DNA of 64,000 nucleotides from Chrysophaeum taylorii (GCA_029834535.1 JAQMWT010000262.1:1-64000), one strand, 5' to 3'. Shown: positions 1 through 12,909, numbered from the stretch's first letter. Numbers and translations: made by a program. Notes: a model not told the origin generated them from the sequence alone.

Positions 1-960
1 CTCTGAGACTCGACCAGAGAACGCAGCTTTGTCTCCGTCTCCGCCAGCGAGTCCCGATGCTCAGCCTCCTTCTCCATAAGGGCCGAACTCAGCGACGCAT
101 CATGCTGAGCCGCCTGTTCGGCCAGCGCTGCACGGTGCTCATTGCTCTTCCTCTGCAGCTCCGCTTCGAAGTCACGTGCCGACGCCATTTTGTCTGCCTC
201 GAGCCCTCGTCGCGATTCTTCAGCCGAGTCCAGCGCGCGACGATAGGCCGACTCGCGTTCTTCGAGCTCGGCGGCATGCCGTGCACGAAGCTCTGATTCT
301 TGAGCTGCCAACGTCTCGCCGAGCTTGGTCGCGTGCTCTGACTCGAGCGACCTTCGCTGCATGTCACTCTCGGCGCGAGCAGATGCACTGGCGGATGCCG
401 TGGCAGACGCCAATGCGGCTTCGTGACGCAATCGCAACGACTCGAACTGCTCCTCATACCTTCGAACAGATTCTTCAAGCTCAACAGAGTGAGCCGCGTC
501 ACGATCGCGCAGAGCCTGCGCCACCTTCGCCGCGTGCAGGCGATCGCGCTCGATGGAAGCAGCTTCTACTGCCGAAGCCACAGCAGCTGCTACGTCTGAC
601 TTATGCTTGAGCTTTGCATCCGCGACGACTTGTGCGTGCCGTTCGGCGAGATCTATTTCACGAGCTTCGAGCGCCCTCGCGTGATCAGCATCTCTCGCAC
701 GAAGGGCCGCGACGAGGTCTGAGTTGTGACTCCGGTCCTTTTCGAGCGCCAGCATCTGCGTCGCCGACTCCAATTCCGTTTCGTGCTTGGCCCGAAGCGC
801 AGCTTGCTTTTCTTCGAATAACCGCGTGGCATCAGAGAGTGCCTCAGCGTGAGTATCATCACGAGCAGCGAGCTCGCGCCGATGCTCGTCGATGAGCCCT
901 TGGCGCTCTAGAGCATGTGCGTCGTTTAGTTCGCGAACGGCATCGGCCAAACGCTCCGAG
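1..960. repeat. In-frame segmental duplication, copy A (2,430-bp offset)
   Basis: Bases 1-960 match 2,431-3,390 at a constant offset of 2,430 bp (810 codons, so in frame). The first 345 bp are identical; substitutions then accumulate (for example at 346, 365 and 376). Beyond about 960 the offset breaks because copy A has extra codons. Part of the coding repeat structure of the giant minus-strand gene. Confidence 0.9.
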
Positions 961-3900
961 TGAACTCGGCCTGCCTCGGCCAGACGATTCGAGTAGAATC
1001 GGTCCTTCTCCGTCTTCACCGTGTCGGTCGCGAGCGCGAGTTCTGCTTGATGCTTGCGCTGAAGGGCCTGCAATTGTTCTTCATGAGCCGCTGTCGCGTC
1101 TGCAAGCGCAGTGTCGTGTTGTGCTTTCGAAGCCGCTCGTTGCTCTTCGAGCGCCCTAGCGTGCCGTTCTGCATGCTCCTTTTCCAGAGCTTCAACTGCC
1201 TTCGCGTGCTCGTCATCTCTCGCCCGGAGAGTCGCGACCAGCTCCGAGTTGTGACTACGGTCTTTTTCGAGCATCAGCATTTCCTTCGTTGACTCGAGCT
1301 CAGCGTTATGCTTGGCGCGAAGAGTAGATTCCATCTCCCGCAACTTCTCCTCTGCTGAAGATGTCGCTGCTTCTTGGCTCTCCAAAAGTTCGCGGTTGTG
1401 CTTGCTTTTCAGGTCTTCCTCGAGCCGACGTCGCTCCTGCGCATGAGCCTCGTCGCGCTGCCGAATGGTCTCGGCCAGCAAATCCTTCTCGTGCGCGACG
1501 CCCTCTTGCGCTGCCGCCATCTCAGCTTCGTACTTGCGTTTCAGTGCTGTCTGCTCTTCTCGATGACGCTCGGACGCCTCCGAGAGGGCATTCTCGTGCT
1601 GGCCTCTTTGCTCAGCTAGGGCTGAAGCCGCGCGCGCCTTCCATTCTTGTTCGCGAGCCTCCACAGCCTTGGTGTGCTCCTCGTCCCTCGCCCGCAAAGC
1701 TGAAACCAGCTCTGCGCCGTGCGCTTGATCCTTCTCGAGAGCCAACAGCTCGGTCGCCGACGTCATATCGCCTTTCAGCTTCTTCGCCAGAGTCTCCTGC
1801 TGCCTCGCATGCGCAGCTTCGAGCTCCTCCAGCTCAAGCTTGTGGGATGCTAGCAATGCTTTCTTATCAGCTGCCGCCCTAGTTTGTTCTGCCTCCAGAA
1901 CCGCCGCGTGCTCGCGATCGCGTTCATCCAGCGACGACCGAAGTAGCTTCGTGGCTTCTCGTTCTTTCTCGAGCTGGACCGACGCAACTTTGTCTGCATG
2001 CTCGGACGACAGCCGCTCAACCTCCAGACCATGCTGCTCTTTAAGACGCTCGACGCTTTCTGAGTAGGCTTTTAGCAGCTCTCGCTTGGTTTCACCCTCA
2101 ACATCCGCCAGTCGAAACTGAAGCACAACCGACGTCCACTGACTCCAACTTCGACTCACGCGCCCTGACTGTATCCGGATGACGGCACGCGCCAAGCTAC
2201 TTGACCCAGCAGCCTTGCTTAAAGCCCGTCTTGTGTTGGCCACGGCTACATGCAGTGCGCGTTCGTGATCGACTTCCCGTTCCGAGATGTTCTTACGAGC
2301 ATTTGCCAACAGAATCCATCGCTGGAAGCTGCGTCGCATTCGCCCACGAGCCGTCTGTGACAGCACTCCATGTGCCATCACAGTCCCAGCACCAATCCGT
2401 AGAGAATCCAACTCGGAGCGCGCCTCGTTCCTCTGAGACTCGACCAGAGAACGCAGCTTTGTCTCCGTCTCCGCCAGCGAGTCCCGATGCTCAGCCTCCT
2501 TCTCCATAAGGGCCGAACTCAGCGACGCATCATGCTGAGCCGCCTGTTCGGCCAGCGCTGCACGGTGCTCATTGCTCTTCCTCTGCAGCTCCGCTTCGAA
2601 GTCACGTGCCGACGCCATTTTGTCTGCCTCGAGCCCTCGTCGCGATTCTTCAGCCGAGTCCAGCGCGCGACGATAGGCCGACTCGCGTTCTTCGAGCTCG
2701 GCGGCATGCCGTGCACGAAGCTCTGATTCTTGAGCTGCCAACGTCTCGCCGAGCTTGGTCGCGTGCTCTGACTCAAGCGACCTTCGCTGCATGCCACTCT
2801 CGGCACGAGCAGATGCACTGGCGGATGCCGTGGCAGACGCCAATGCGGCTTCGTGACGCAATCGCAACGATTCGAGCTGTTCCTCATACCTTCGAACAGA
2901 TTCTTCAAGCTCAACAGAGTGAGCCGCGTCACGATCGCGCAGCGATTGTGCCAGCTTCGCGGCGTGCAGGCGATCACGCTCGATGGAAGCAGCTTCTTCT
3001 GTCGATGCTACAGCATTTGCGAGGTCCGAATCATGCTTGAGCTTTGAAGCTGCTATAACTTGCAAGTGCCGTTCGGTGAGCTCCATTTCACGAGCTTCGA
3101 GCGCCCTCGCGTGATCTGCATCTCTTGCACGAAGGGCCGCGACCAACTCCGAGTTGTGACTCCGGTCCTTTTCGAGCGCCAGCATCTGCATTGCCGACTC
3201 CAATTCTGTCTCGTGCTTGGCCCGAAGCGCTGCTTTCTTTTCCTCGAACAACCGCGTTGCATCAGAGAGCACCTCGGCGTGTACCTCATCACGAGCTCGG
3301 AGCTCATGCTGATGCTGATCGACAAGGCCTCGACGCTCTTGATCATGAGCGCTATTCAGGTCGCGAACGGCATCGGCTAACCGCTCCGAGTGGAACCTGT
3401 CCTTTTCCATCGCCACCGACTCAGCCGCCAACGCGAGCTCTGCCTGGTGTTTGCGCTGGAGGGCCTGCACTTGCTCTTCGTGCGCTGCTGCCGCATCTGC
3501 AAGCAAAGTGTCGTGTCGTGCTTTCGAAGCCGCTCGGAGCTTTTCGAGAGCTTCAGCGTGCCGCTCTGTGAGTGCCTTTTCGCGAGCCTCGAGTGCCCTC
3601 GCGTGGTCATCGTCTCTAGTCCGAAGAGCCGCAAGTAACTCCGAGTTGTGTCTCCGGTCCTTTTCAAGCATCAACACCTGCGCTGCCGACTCCAATTCTG
3701 TCTCGTGCTTGGCCAAAAGCGACGCATGCTTCTCTTCGAACGACCGCAAGACGTCGGAGAGCGCCTCGGCGTGAACCTCATCACGAGCAGTGAGCTCGCG
3801 CTGATGCTGGTTGACGAGCCCTTGGTGCTCTTGAGCATGAGCTTTGTCCTTTTCACGGATTGCATCGGCCAAACGCTCCGAGTGAGACCGGTCCTTCTCT

Positions 3901-6900
3901 GTCGCCACCGAGTTTGTCGCGGACGCGAGCTCTGCTTGGTACTTGTGCTGGAGGGCCTGCACTTGCACTTCATGCGCCGCTGCCGCCTCTGCAAGCGCGA
4001 GGTCATGTTGTACTTTCGATGCCGCTCGTAGCTCTTCGAGCTCCCTAGCATGGTGTTCTGCAAGCGCCTTCTCACGAGCCTCAAGTGCCTTTGCGTGCTC
4101 GTGGTCTCTAGCGCGAAGGGCCGCGACCAACTCCGAGTTATGACTACGTTCGTTTTCAAGCGCCAGCATCTGCTTGGCAGTCTCCAACTCTGTCTCGTGC
4201 TTGGCCCGCAGCGCGGCTTGCTTTTCCTCGAACAACAGCGTGGCATCAGAAAGCGCCTCGGCGTGAGCCTCATCACGAGCAGTGAGCTCGCACTGATGCT
4301 GGTCGACGAGCCGCTGGCGCTCTTGAGCATGCGCATCTTTTCGTTCGCGAACGGCGTCGGCCAAACGCTCGGAGTAGAGTTGCTCCGCCTCGGCCAAACG
4401 CTCTGCGTGAAGTCGATCTTTTTCCATCGCCACCAAGTCGGTCGTGGACGTAAGCTCCGCTCGATGCTTGAGCCGAAGGGTCTGCATTTGCTCTTCATGG
4501 GCAGATGCTGCGTCAGCAAGCGCCATGTCGTGTTGTGCCTTCGAAGCGGATCTTAGTTTCTCGATCTCTGCAGCGTGTTGATCCTTCAGCTCTCGCTCCC
4601 GAGCCTCAAGTGATCTCGCATGTTCATCAGCCTGACTACGCAAAGTCACCTTGAGGGTCGCTCGTAGCTCCTGGATCGCTGCGGCGTGTCGTTTGTTGAG
4701 CTCTTGCTCCTGAAGGTCGAGTGTGATTGCGTGCTCATCATCTCTCGCCCGAAGGGCAGCGACCAACTCCGAGTTGTGACTCCGGTCTTTTTCGAGCATC
4801 AGCATTTCCTTTGTCGACTCGAGCTCAGCACTATGCTTGGCTCGCAGAGTAGACTCCGTCTCCCGCAACTTCTCCTCTGCTGAAGTTGTGGCTGCTTCTT
4901 GGCTCTCCGAAAGTTCGCGGCGATGCTTGCTCTTCAGGTTGTCCTCGAGCCGACGCCGCTCCTGCGCATGAGCCTCGTCGCGTTGTCGCATGGTCTCGGC
5001 CAGCAAACGATCCTTCTCGTGCGCGACACACTCTTGTGCAGCCGCCATCTCCGCTTCGTACCTGCGTTTTAATGCCGTCTGCTCTTCGCGATGACGTTCG
5101 GCCGCCTCCAAGAGCGCATTTTCGTGCTGGCCTCTTTGCTCAGCCAGGGCTGAAGCTACGTGCGCCTTCCATTCTTGTTCGCGAGCCTCCACGTTCTTGG
5201 CGTGCTCCTCGTCCCTTGCACGCAAAGCTGAAACCAGCTCTGCGCCATGAACGCGATCCTTCTCGAGAGCCAACAGCTCGGTCGCCAATGTCATCTCGCC
5301 TTCAATCTTCTTCGTGAGCGTCTCCTGCTGCCTCGCATGCGCAGCTTCGAGCTTCTTAAGCTCAAATTTGTGGGATTCCAGCATCGCTTCCTTATCAGCT
5401 ATTGCGTTAGCACGCTCCGCCTCCAGAGTCGCCGCGTGCTCGAGATCACGTTTGTCCAGTGACGACTGAAGCAACTTCATGCCGTCACGATCTTTCTCGA
5501 GCTGCACTGACGCGACTTTATCTGCGTGCTCGGCCGACATTCTCGCAATCTCCAGACCAAGCTGCTCTTTGAGATGCTCTACGTTTGTCGCGTGGGCAGC
5601 CAACAGCTCGCGCTTAGTGTGGGCCTCGAGCTCTCCTAGTTGGGTCCGCCACAGAACTGATATCCACTGTTGCCAACATCGCCTCAAGCGCCAAGACTGC
5701 ATCCGGATGACGGCACGCGTCAAGCTACTTGACCCAGCAGCCTTGCTTATGGCCCGTCTTGTGCTGGCTACGGCTGCACGTAGTGCGCGTTCGTGATCAA
5801 CTTCACATTCCGAGATGTTCTTACGAGCATTTGCCAACAGAATCCATAGCTGGAAGCTGCGTCGCATTCGCCCACGAGCTGTCTGTGACAGCACTCCATG
5901 TGCCATCACAGTCCCCGCACCAATCCGCACATAATCCAATTCAGAGCGCGCCTCGCTCTCCTGAGACTCAACCAGCGCCCGCAGCTTCGTCTCCATCTCT
6001 GCCAGAGAGTCCCGATGCTCAGCCTCCTTCTTCATAAGGGTCGAGCTCAGCGACGCATCATGCTGAGCCGCCTGTTCGGCCAGCGCTGCACGGTGCTCAT
6101 TGCTCTTCCTCTGCAGCTCCGCTTCGAAGTCCCGTGCTGACGCCGCTTGCACTGCCTTGAGTCCGAGACGTGACTCTTCAGCCGAGTTCAGCGCGCGACG
6201 ATGGGCCGACTCGCGTTCTTCGAGCTCGGCGGCGTGCCGTGCACGAAGCTCTGCTTCTCGTGCTGCCAATGCCTCGCGGAACTTGGTCGCGTGCTCTGAC
6301 TCGAGTGACCTTCGTTGCAAGTCGCACTCGGCACGAGCAGAACTAGTAGACGCTGTGGCAGACGCCAATGCGGCTTCGTGACGCGATCGCAAAGACTCGA
6401 GCTGCTCCTCGTATCTTCGCATCGATTCTTCGAGATCCACAGAGTGAGCAGCGTCACGACCGCGCAGCGCCTGCGCCAGCTTCGCCGCTTGAAGGCGATC
6501 GCGCTCGATTGAAGCAGCTTCTACTGCCGAAGCTACAGCAGCTGCTACGTCCGACTCATGCTTGAGCTTGGTATCTGCCACGACTTGAGCGTGCCGTTCG
6601 GCAAGTTCCTTTTCACGAGCCTCGAGCGCCCTCGCATGCTGCTCGTCTCTCGCCCGAAGGGTCGCGACCAACTCTGACTTGTGACTTCGGTCTCTTTCGA
6701 GCGTCAGCATTTCCTTCGCTGACTCGATCTCCGCGTTATGCTTGGCCCGGAGAGTAGATTCCATCTCACTCAACTTTGTTTCTGCTGAAGACGTGGCTGC
6801 TTCTAGGCGCTGCGACAGTTCGTGCTGATGTTTGCTCTTCAGGTTCTCCTCGAGCCGGCGGAGCTCCCGCGCATGAGCCTCGTCGCGTTGCCGAATGGTC

Positions 6901-9900
6901 TCGGTCAGTGCATGATCCTTTTCTTGCGCGGTACCCTCTCGAACCGCAGCGATCTCAGCATGGTGCTTGCGCTTCAATGCCTCCTGCTCTTCGCGATGAC
7001 GCTCAGCAACCTCCAACAGGGCGCTCTCGTGCTTGCCCTGGAGGTTGGCGTTTAGCTCAGCTGTACGCACCTTCCACTCCTGTTCGTAAGCTTCCATAGC
7101 CCTGGCATACTCATCGTCCCTCGCACGCAACGCTGAAACCAGCTCCGCGCCGTGCACACGATCCTTCTCGAGAGCCAACAGCTCGGTCGCCGATGCCAGC
7201 TCGCCTTTTAGCTTCTTCGCCAGAGTCTCCTGCCGCCTCGCATGCGCAGCTTCAAGCTCGTCAAGCTCAAGTTTGTGGGATGCCAGCGCCGCTTCCTTGT
7301 CAGCTGCTGCCCTTGAACGCTCCGCTTCCAGAGATGCAGCGTGCTCTCGATCGCGTTCGTTGAGCGATGTCTGAAGTACCTTCGTGGCTTCTAGATCCTT
7401 CTCGAGCTGTACCGTCGCAACTTTATCTGCATGCTCGGCCGAAAGCCGTGCAATCTCCTCGGCTTGCTGCTCTTGGAGACGCCGGATTTCCGCCGAGTGG
7501 GAGGCCAAACGCTCACTATTGGATTTGGCATCGACCGCGGCTAGTTGCGCCTGCCGTACAACCGACGTCCACTGATTCCAACATTGACTCAAGCGCCTCA
7601 ACTGCAGTCTGATGACAGTGCGCACCATGCTACTCGAACTAGCAGCCTTATTCAATGCATGGCGAGTGCTGGCCACCGCGGCCCGAAGGGCGTGTTCGTG
7701 ATCGATTTCCCGTTCCGATATTTTCTTGCAAGCGTCTGCCAAGAGAATCCATCGCTGGAAGCTGCGTCTTATTCGCCCACGAGCTGTTTGCGACAGCACT
7801 CCCTGTGCCATCAGGGTCCCGGCACCAATCCGCACAGAGTCCAAATCGGCGCGAGCCTCGTCTTTCTGAGATTCCACAAGAGCCCGCAGTTTTATCTCCG
7901 TCTCCGCCATGGACTCCGAGTGCGCAGCCTCCTTCTCCATCAGGGCCGAGCATAGCGACGCCTCATGATGAGCCGCCTGTTCGGCCAGCGCCGCACGATG
8001 CTCATCGCTCTTCCTCTGGAGCTCCGCCTCAAAGTCAACTGCCGACGCCATTTTCTCTGCCTCGAGCCCACGCCGTGACCTCTCGGCCGAATCCAACGCA
8101 CGACGATAGGTTGACTCGCGTTCTTCGAGCTCGGCGACGTGCTGTGCGCGAATCTCTGCTTCACGAGCTGCCAACGCCGCGGCGAGTTTAGTTGCGTGCT
8201 CCAATTCAAGTGATCGTCGTTGCAATTCACTCTCGGCACGAGCAGACGCTGCGGCAGACGCCAGCTCGGCGTCTTGGCGAGATCGCAGCAACTGGAGCTG
8301 TTCGTCGTGCTTGCGCCCGGACTCCTCGAGCTCAAACTTGTGTCTTTTGTCAATGTCTGAGACTTCGTCAGCGTGCGAAGCGTCCCGGTCGCGTAAAGAC
8401 CATGTGAGCATCGCCGCATGCACACGACCCTGTTCGACGGAAGCGGCTTCTAAAGCAGCGGTGAGGTCCTCTTCGTTCTTGTGCTTGAGTACTTCCAACT
8501 GCCCGTTGTGAATCGCTTTCATATCTGCGATAACGTTGTCGTGCTGTAGCTCCAGCTCCTTCTCACGAGCCTGGAGCGCCCGCGCGTACTCGTCATCTCG
8601 GGCCCGAAGGGCCGCTATCAACTCCGAGTTGTGACTCCGGTCCTTTTCGAGAGCCAGCATCTGTGTCGCCGACTCCAGCTCAGTCCCGTGTCTGGCACGA
8701 AGCGCCGCCTCCTTCTCCAAGAACGACCGCGCTGCGTTGGAGAGCGCCTCGGCGTGATGTGCATCGCGAGCGGCGAGCTCGCGTTGATGTTGGTCGACGA
8801 GGTCGTGAAGCTCTCTCGCGCTTGCATCTTTCTGCTCGCGAGCGGCCTTCGCCATATGCTCCGAGTGGAGTCGGTCCTTTTCGGTCGCTACCGAATCGAT
8901 CGTGGACGCCAGATCCGCTTGATGCTTGCGCTGTAGAGCCCGAACTTGCTCCTCATGATCTGCCGCCGCGTCTGCAAGCGCCGTATCAAGTTGTGTTTTC
9001 GAAGCCGCTCTTAAGTCCGCAATCGTTGCGGCGTGTTGTTCTCTCAGCTCTCGCTCCCGAGCCTCGAGCGCCGTCGCGTGCTTGTCGTCTCGAGCCCGGA
9101 GTGCCATGACCAACTCCGAATTGTGGCTCCGGTCCTTCTCAAGCGCAAGCATTTCCGTCGCTGATGCGATCTCAGCGCGATGCTTCATCTCAAGCGTTGA
9201 AATAGCTTCATCATACCGGGCGCGAGCGTTGTCGAGGGATGCTTCGGCACGCTCGGCTGCACGCGTTTCCTGGTATTTGATCGCGTCCGCTAGCTCGAGC
9301 GCATGGCGTTGATTCAGCTTTTCTTCGAGGTTCTCGGTCGCAAGAGCCAACTCATCCTTGTGTTGCTCCCGCAAGGCGGATAGCGAATCTTCGTGGTCTC
9401 CATTAGCACGTTGAAGCACAGCCAGGTGTTCCGCTTCGAGTCTATCGCGCTGCTCGATTAGCGCGGCGTCTCTGGTGTCGGTCAAAGCACTTTTGAGCTC
9501 GCCGATGGCCATGGCGTGCTCCTGTTCGAGTGATGCGAGCGAAGCTGCGCTCGCGGCTTGGATCGCAAAGCGCTCATCGATGCGGGCTGCGTCGCAGTCG
9601 CTGATCGCGTTTCTTACGTCCTCAGCATGTTTCTCTCTTTCTAAATCGAGCTCGTTGTAAAGGTTGGCGAGTTCCTTCTCAAGGGCTGCGATGGCCGTGT
9701 CCTTCTGACTTGCGACACAATCGAGTTCCGCGATGTGCGTACTAGCGATGTTGGCTTGTTCGTTGGTGGATTGCGCCTCGTGGATAACGGGCGAGCGATC
9801 GCGAGACTGGTTTTCCTCTTCGACATTTGTTTCGCGCTCAAACTCGAGCCTCGCCGTGATGGTGTTGAGGGTGTCGGTGTGTATTGCATCGCGGTCTCGT

Positions 9901-11357
9901 ACGGCGGTGGCGAGGACCTCGTCGTTCGTAGCGCTATGCAGCGCGTCGACCATGGACTCGTCGATCCGACGTCGCACGTCACTCTCCGTCTCGAGCAGGC
10001 GTTCGGCAGCTTCGGCTGCAAGCTTGGCCGCACGTCTGTCGTATTCGGCGCACACCTCATCGAAACTTCGCTGCGCCTCGGAGTTTCTCGCCTCGGTGTG
10101 GGCGAGCTCGGCAGCGTGGGCGGCGCCTAGTGCCGCAAGAGCGTCTTGCTGCCTCCGCCCCGCATCCGCGAGCACGCGAGCTCGAGTCGTGGCATTCAAC
10201 CAGCGTCGCCACGCGAACATTGTGGGACGAATCTGGGAAAATCTCGATCCGAAGCGCGACATGGTAGTTGTTGCCGCGGCACGCGCCATCGCGTCAGACA
10301 CGCTGCTGATCGCTGCGCACATCGAGGCCTCATGATGTGCGTCTCTCGCATCCGAGTCCAGTGCGGCTGCAGTCGCAGTCGCCCAACTTCGAAAGCTGCG
10401 AACCACGTCGAGGCGCGTTCGCGCAGCAAGCCCGTTGCGCAGCATCATCGTCCCAACGCGCTTGCGCAGCTTAACTAACGCCACGTCTACTTGCTCCCCT
10501 TGTCGCCGCTGCTTGTCGGACCCGTGCCGCAAAGTAGTATGAGGTGTTCGGTAATCGCGGTAATTATCGTCGTCGTCGTCGTCGTCATCATAATCTAGTC
10601 TTCTAAGAGCCGAATCCCCTTCATCCATGGGCGTGTGAATTTGCGCCGCCGCCGCCGACGACGACGACATTGGCACCGTCAAAGGTTCAACGCTCCCCCC
10701 GGAAAAATAGAACCGCGGCACGGCGTCGGCTAAACGCGCCTCGAAGTCAGCCAGCTTGCGGGCGCAGTCCAGCTTGAGGGTGTCAATCCTGACTCGGTTG
10801 AGACGCGCAAAAATCTCGAAGGTCGTATCGGCACTCCTCCCGCGCACAGGAATCTCTGATGCCGAAGGGTCTTCTTCGGTGCCCGGACCTACCCGAACAA
10901 TCAACGCGTTCCGGAATCATCATCATCATTATCATCAAGTCCGTTGGGACAAGCCATATATAGGGACACCGGGGGCGCACGAAGGCAGAAAGCCGCGTGC
11001 GCGCCGAGGTCGCCCTCGGTGCGCCAGCCGTCGCCGAGCTCGACGGAGGTGAGCGTGCCCGTCTCGTCCAGAATGGCAATGTGCGGGCGCCCCGTCGCCG
11101 TTGAGATCGTGTCGTTAAAGCGCAGCGTCGCAGGACGCCATTGACCGCGCAGCAGCCATTCGACCGGGTATTCCATCGAGTGCACTACGAAACGCGACGG
11201 TCTGACAAACCAAAGCAACACGGAGGCGCTGGGAGTTGCGATCAGCCTCTATGAGTCCGAGCGACGATATGTCGCTGTCGGCGAACGCTGATTCGGGAAT
11301 CGAGCTGCCTTCATCGATTTCGACTTCGGCGTCGTGCTCCAGAATCTCGTCGGACAT
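1..11357 (-). CDS. Giant coiled-coil protein with Trp-rich (SFI1-like) blocks, 3' end beyond window
   Basis: On the minus strand one frame (codons whose lowest coordinate is a multiple of 3) has no stop in the stretches I checked and appears open from 10,916 down to the window edge; it is bounded upstream by a TGA at 10,917-10,919. Translation is dense Glu/Ala/Leu/Lys/Arg heptads with blocks such as LALEKDRSHNSELVAALRAR repeated many times, typical of a long coiled coil. Four blocks break the coil and carry Trp motifs (RRSFQRWILLANARKNISE, RCWQQWISVLW, AWRRWLN), near residues 265-345, 1160-1215, 1795-1855 and 2970-3030. These resemble centrin-binding SFI1 repeats or IQ-like segments (inference). 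A proposed acidic N-terminus uses two more exons: 11,357-11,222, a 37-nt intron, 11,184-10,981, a 92-nt intron, then 10,888 onward; phases agree, giving at least 3,742 codons. If those exons are wrong, the first in-frame ATG of the long exon is at 10,670. A centrosomal, basal-body or cytoskeletal scaffold is plausible but unproven. Confidence 0.82.
2431..3390. repeat. In-frame segmental duplication, copy B
   Basis: Partner of 1-960 at an offset of 2,430 bp. More diverged relatives of the same block begin near 5,960 and 7,865, so the protein has grown by duplication of units of unequal length: the Trp-block anchor recurs at about 2,301, 5,829 and 7,734, with spacings of 3,528 and 1,905 bp, both multiples of 3. 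Confidence 0.88.
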
Positions 11358-11906
11358 GTGGAAAAGCGTGACGCCTTCCTAGAGCACCAACCTTCGCGCG
11401 CTGATGTGACTTCACAAAAGCAGAACGCGATGAAGACTGGAAACAAAAAGTTCTGAGAACTGCGCGGCGATGTGACGGCTCTTCACCCGTCCGCGGCGCG
11501 AGGCGGTGGAGCCCACCTGGGCGATGAGGTGAGGCGAATTTGACGGTGCGCGCACGAATTCGAAGATGCGCGCGCAGCCCTTCGTCGCAGACGGCGCGCC
11601 AGTTTGTCCCTATTTGAATTAGACCTCGGGTCGGAGCAAACCCTCGAACGGACACCGGGAACGGACCACTGAAAAGAACACGCACTCCAATTCGTCGTTG
11701 CACATACTCAAAACTCCAGTATAAAGGTGGTGCAGTAGTGACGCGGCGTCGAGTCTGGTGGCGAGGAGGCGACCACGGTGGTAGCCACGGACGGCACTCA
11801 CACGCTGCCCCCCGGTTGCGCACACAGGACGTTTACGCGGGAGAAGAGAGAGTGACGCGCGAGAAGAGCGTGCATCCTCGCCCCCGTTTCGAGGTGTCGT
11901 CGTGTC
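11358..11906. other. Divergent intergenic region (549 bp)
   Basis: Lies between the proposed start of the giant minus-strand gene and the small plus-strand membrane-protein gene. A TATA-like stretch (tataaag) occurs near 11,720, roughly 185 bp before the plus-strand ATG. The short open frames seen here have no protein-like composition. It probably holds both promoters. Confidence 0.5.
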
Positions 11907-12350
11907 ATGGCATCGCTGCGCGTCGCCTTCGCGTATCTGTCGATCGCGATGATCTCGGTTGTTCTCTTCATTATCTTCGTCGGCGTCTTCCTCCGCTCGT
12001 GCTTCCGCACAAGCAAGAAGACGCCTCGACCAGCTGTCAGCGTCGGGTACAGTAAGGACGCGCTCGCAAAAAAAGACTACGGCGCGTTTTTTGTTGTCTC
12101 GAAGTGGTGGCGCGCGTCACATCCTCGTACAGGTGGCGCGGCAGAACGCGGCTCGGAGCAGCGACCAGCTTATGTTCCCTCCACAAAATCGTCGTGCGTA
12201 TCTCTCTCGCCTTGCTCCTGTCGTCGTCGTCGTCGTCGTCGTTTTTTGCGTCAATCTTCTGGATGCGCGGTTCGCAGGCTGCCGCCCGAGGCGCCGCAGG
12301 CGGATGAAGAGGAGGCTCTTCTCAAAGGCGTCGCCGAACACAAGAGTTGA
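11907..12350 (+). CDS. Small single-pass membrane protein, three exons, 92 aa
   Basis: Model: 11,907-12,051, 12,133-12,193 and 12,278-12,350. The introns are 81 nt (gtaagg...tacag) and 84 nt (gtgcgt...cgcag); exon lengths 145+61+73 sum to 93 codons and the phases close. The protein begins MASLRVAFAYLSIAMISVVL, so residues 8-30 form a hydrophobic helix, followed by a basic stretch (RSCFRTSKK), a polar linker and an acidic tail ending KGVAEHKS. This predicts a signal-anchor or type III membrane protein with a short C-terminal domain. No family recognised. An AATAAA at 12,512-12,517 could be its polyadenylation signal. The unspliced reading gives Arg-rich low-complexity sequence, which is why I prefer the spliced model. 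Confidence 0.6.
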   Translation: MASLRVAFAYLSIAMISVVLFIIFVGVFLRSCFRTSKKTPRPAVSVGYSKDALAKKDYGAFFVVSKWWRASHPRTGGAAERGSEQRPAYVPSTKSSCVSLSPCSCRRRRRRRFLRQSSGCAVRRLPPEAPQADEEEALLKGVAEHKS

Positions 12351-12807
12351 CCGACTCCTGGATCTATCTCGGTCGTATCAATTTCGTAGAGCAGCGTCAA
12401 TACCCAGTCCACACGAGACGTCACCCCGCGCGCCTCTGTCCAAAGTACCCCGCGAACGTCGCGCACGGTCTGCCGCGTATTGGCGGGAGAGGAGACGGCG
12501 AGCGCGCTCAAAATAAAAGAAACTGTGTTCTTATTACGTTAGATGATAGTTACTGGTGATGATTACTTTGCCGACGCGAGCGCAGTGGGCACTAGCACCA
12601 ATAGAAATTTGAATAGCATTCACGATGTGGGACGATGACGGAAGTTCGAAGCGGTCGCGCGTAGGAGATTAGTATACGTAAAGTAAGTTACCAACCCATC
12701 ACGCTCTGCGCGACTGAATCTCCGAGACGGCTCGGGATTCTTGGTGCCAGGGACCAACGACGCGAGGCGACGTGAAACGACTTTGCGCCAAGCGTCTCGA
12801 ACGCGTG

Positions 12808-12842
<35 letters not shown>

Positions 12843-12909
12843 TCGTCTCGCGAGCTGTGTCGTCGTCGTCGTCGTCGTCGTCGTACCCTCGAAAGAAAGA
12901 AAGGCGCGA
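12351..12909. other. Convergent intergenic region with GA and CGT microsatellites
   Basis: About 560 bp between two 3' ends. It holds the AATAAA at 12,512, a (GA)n tract at about 12,811-12,839 and a (CGT)n tract at about 12,860-12,884. Short frames here are low-complexity translations of the microsatellites. No gene seen. Confidence 0.7.

Noticed and set aside
1-5960. CRISPR-like or satellite array
   Set aside because: The repeats are long, coding, in-frame and diverged, without short identical repeats and unique spacers.
89-8425. Many 60-180 codon frames on both strands across the first 10 kb
   Set aside because: All are off-frame readings of the single giant minus-strand frame; they repeat because the underlying coding sequence repeats.
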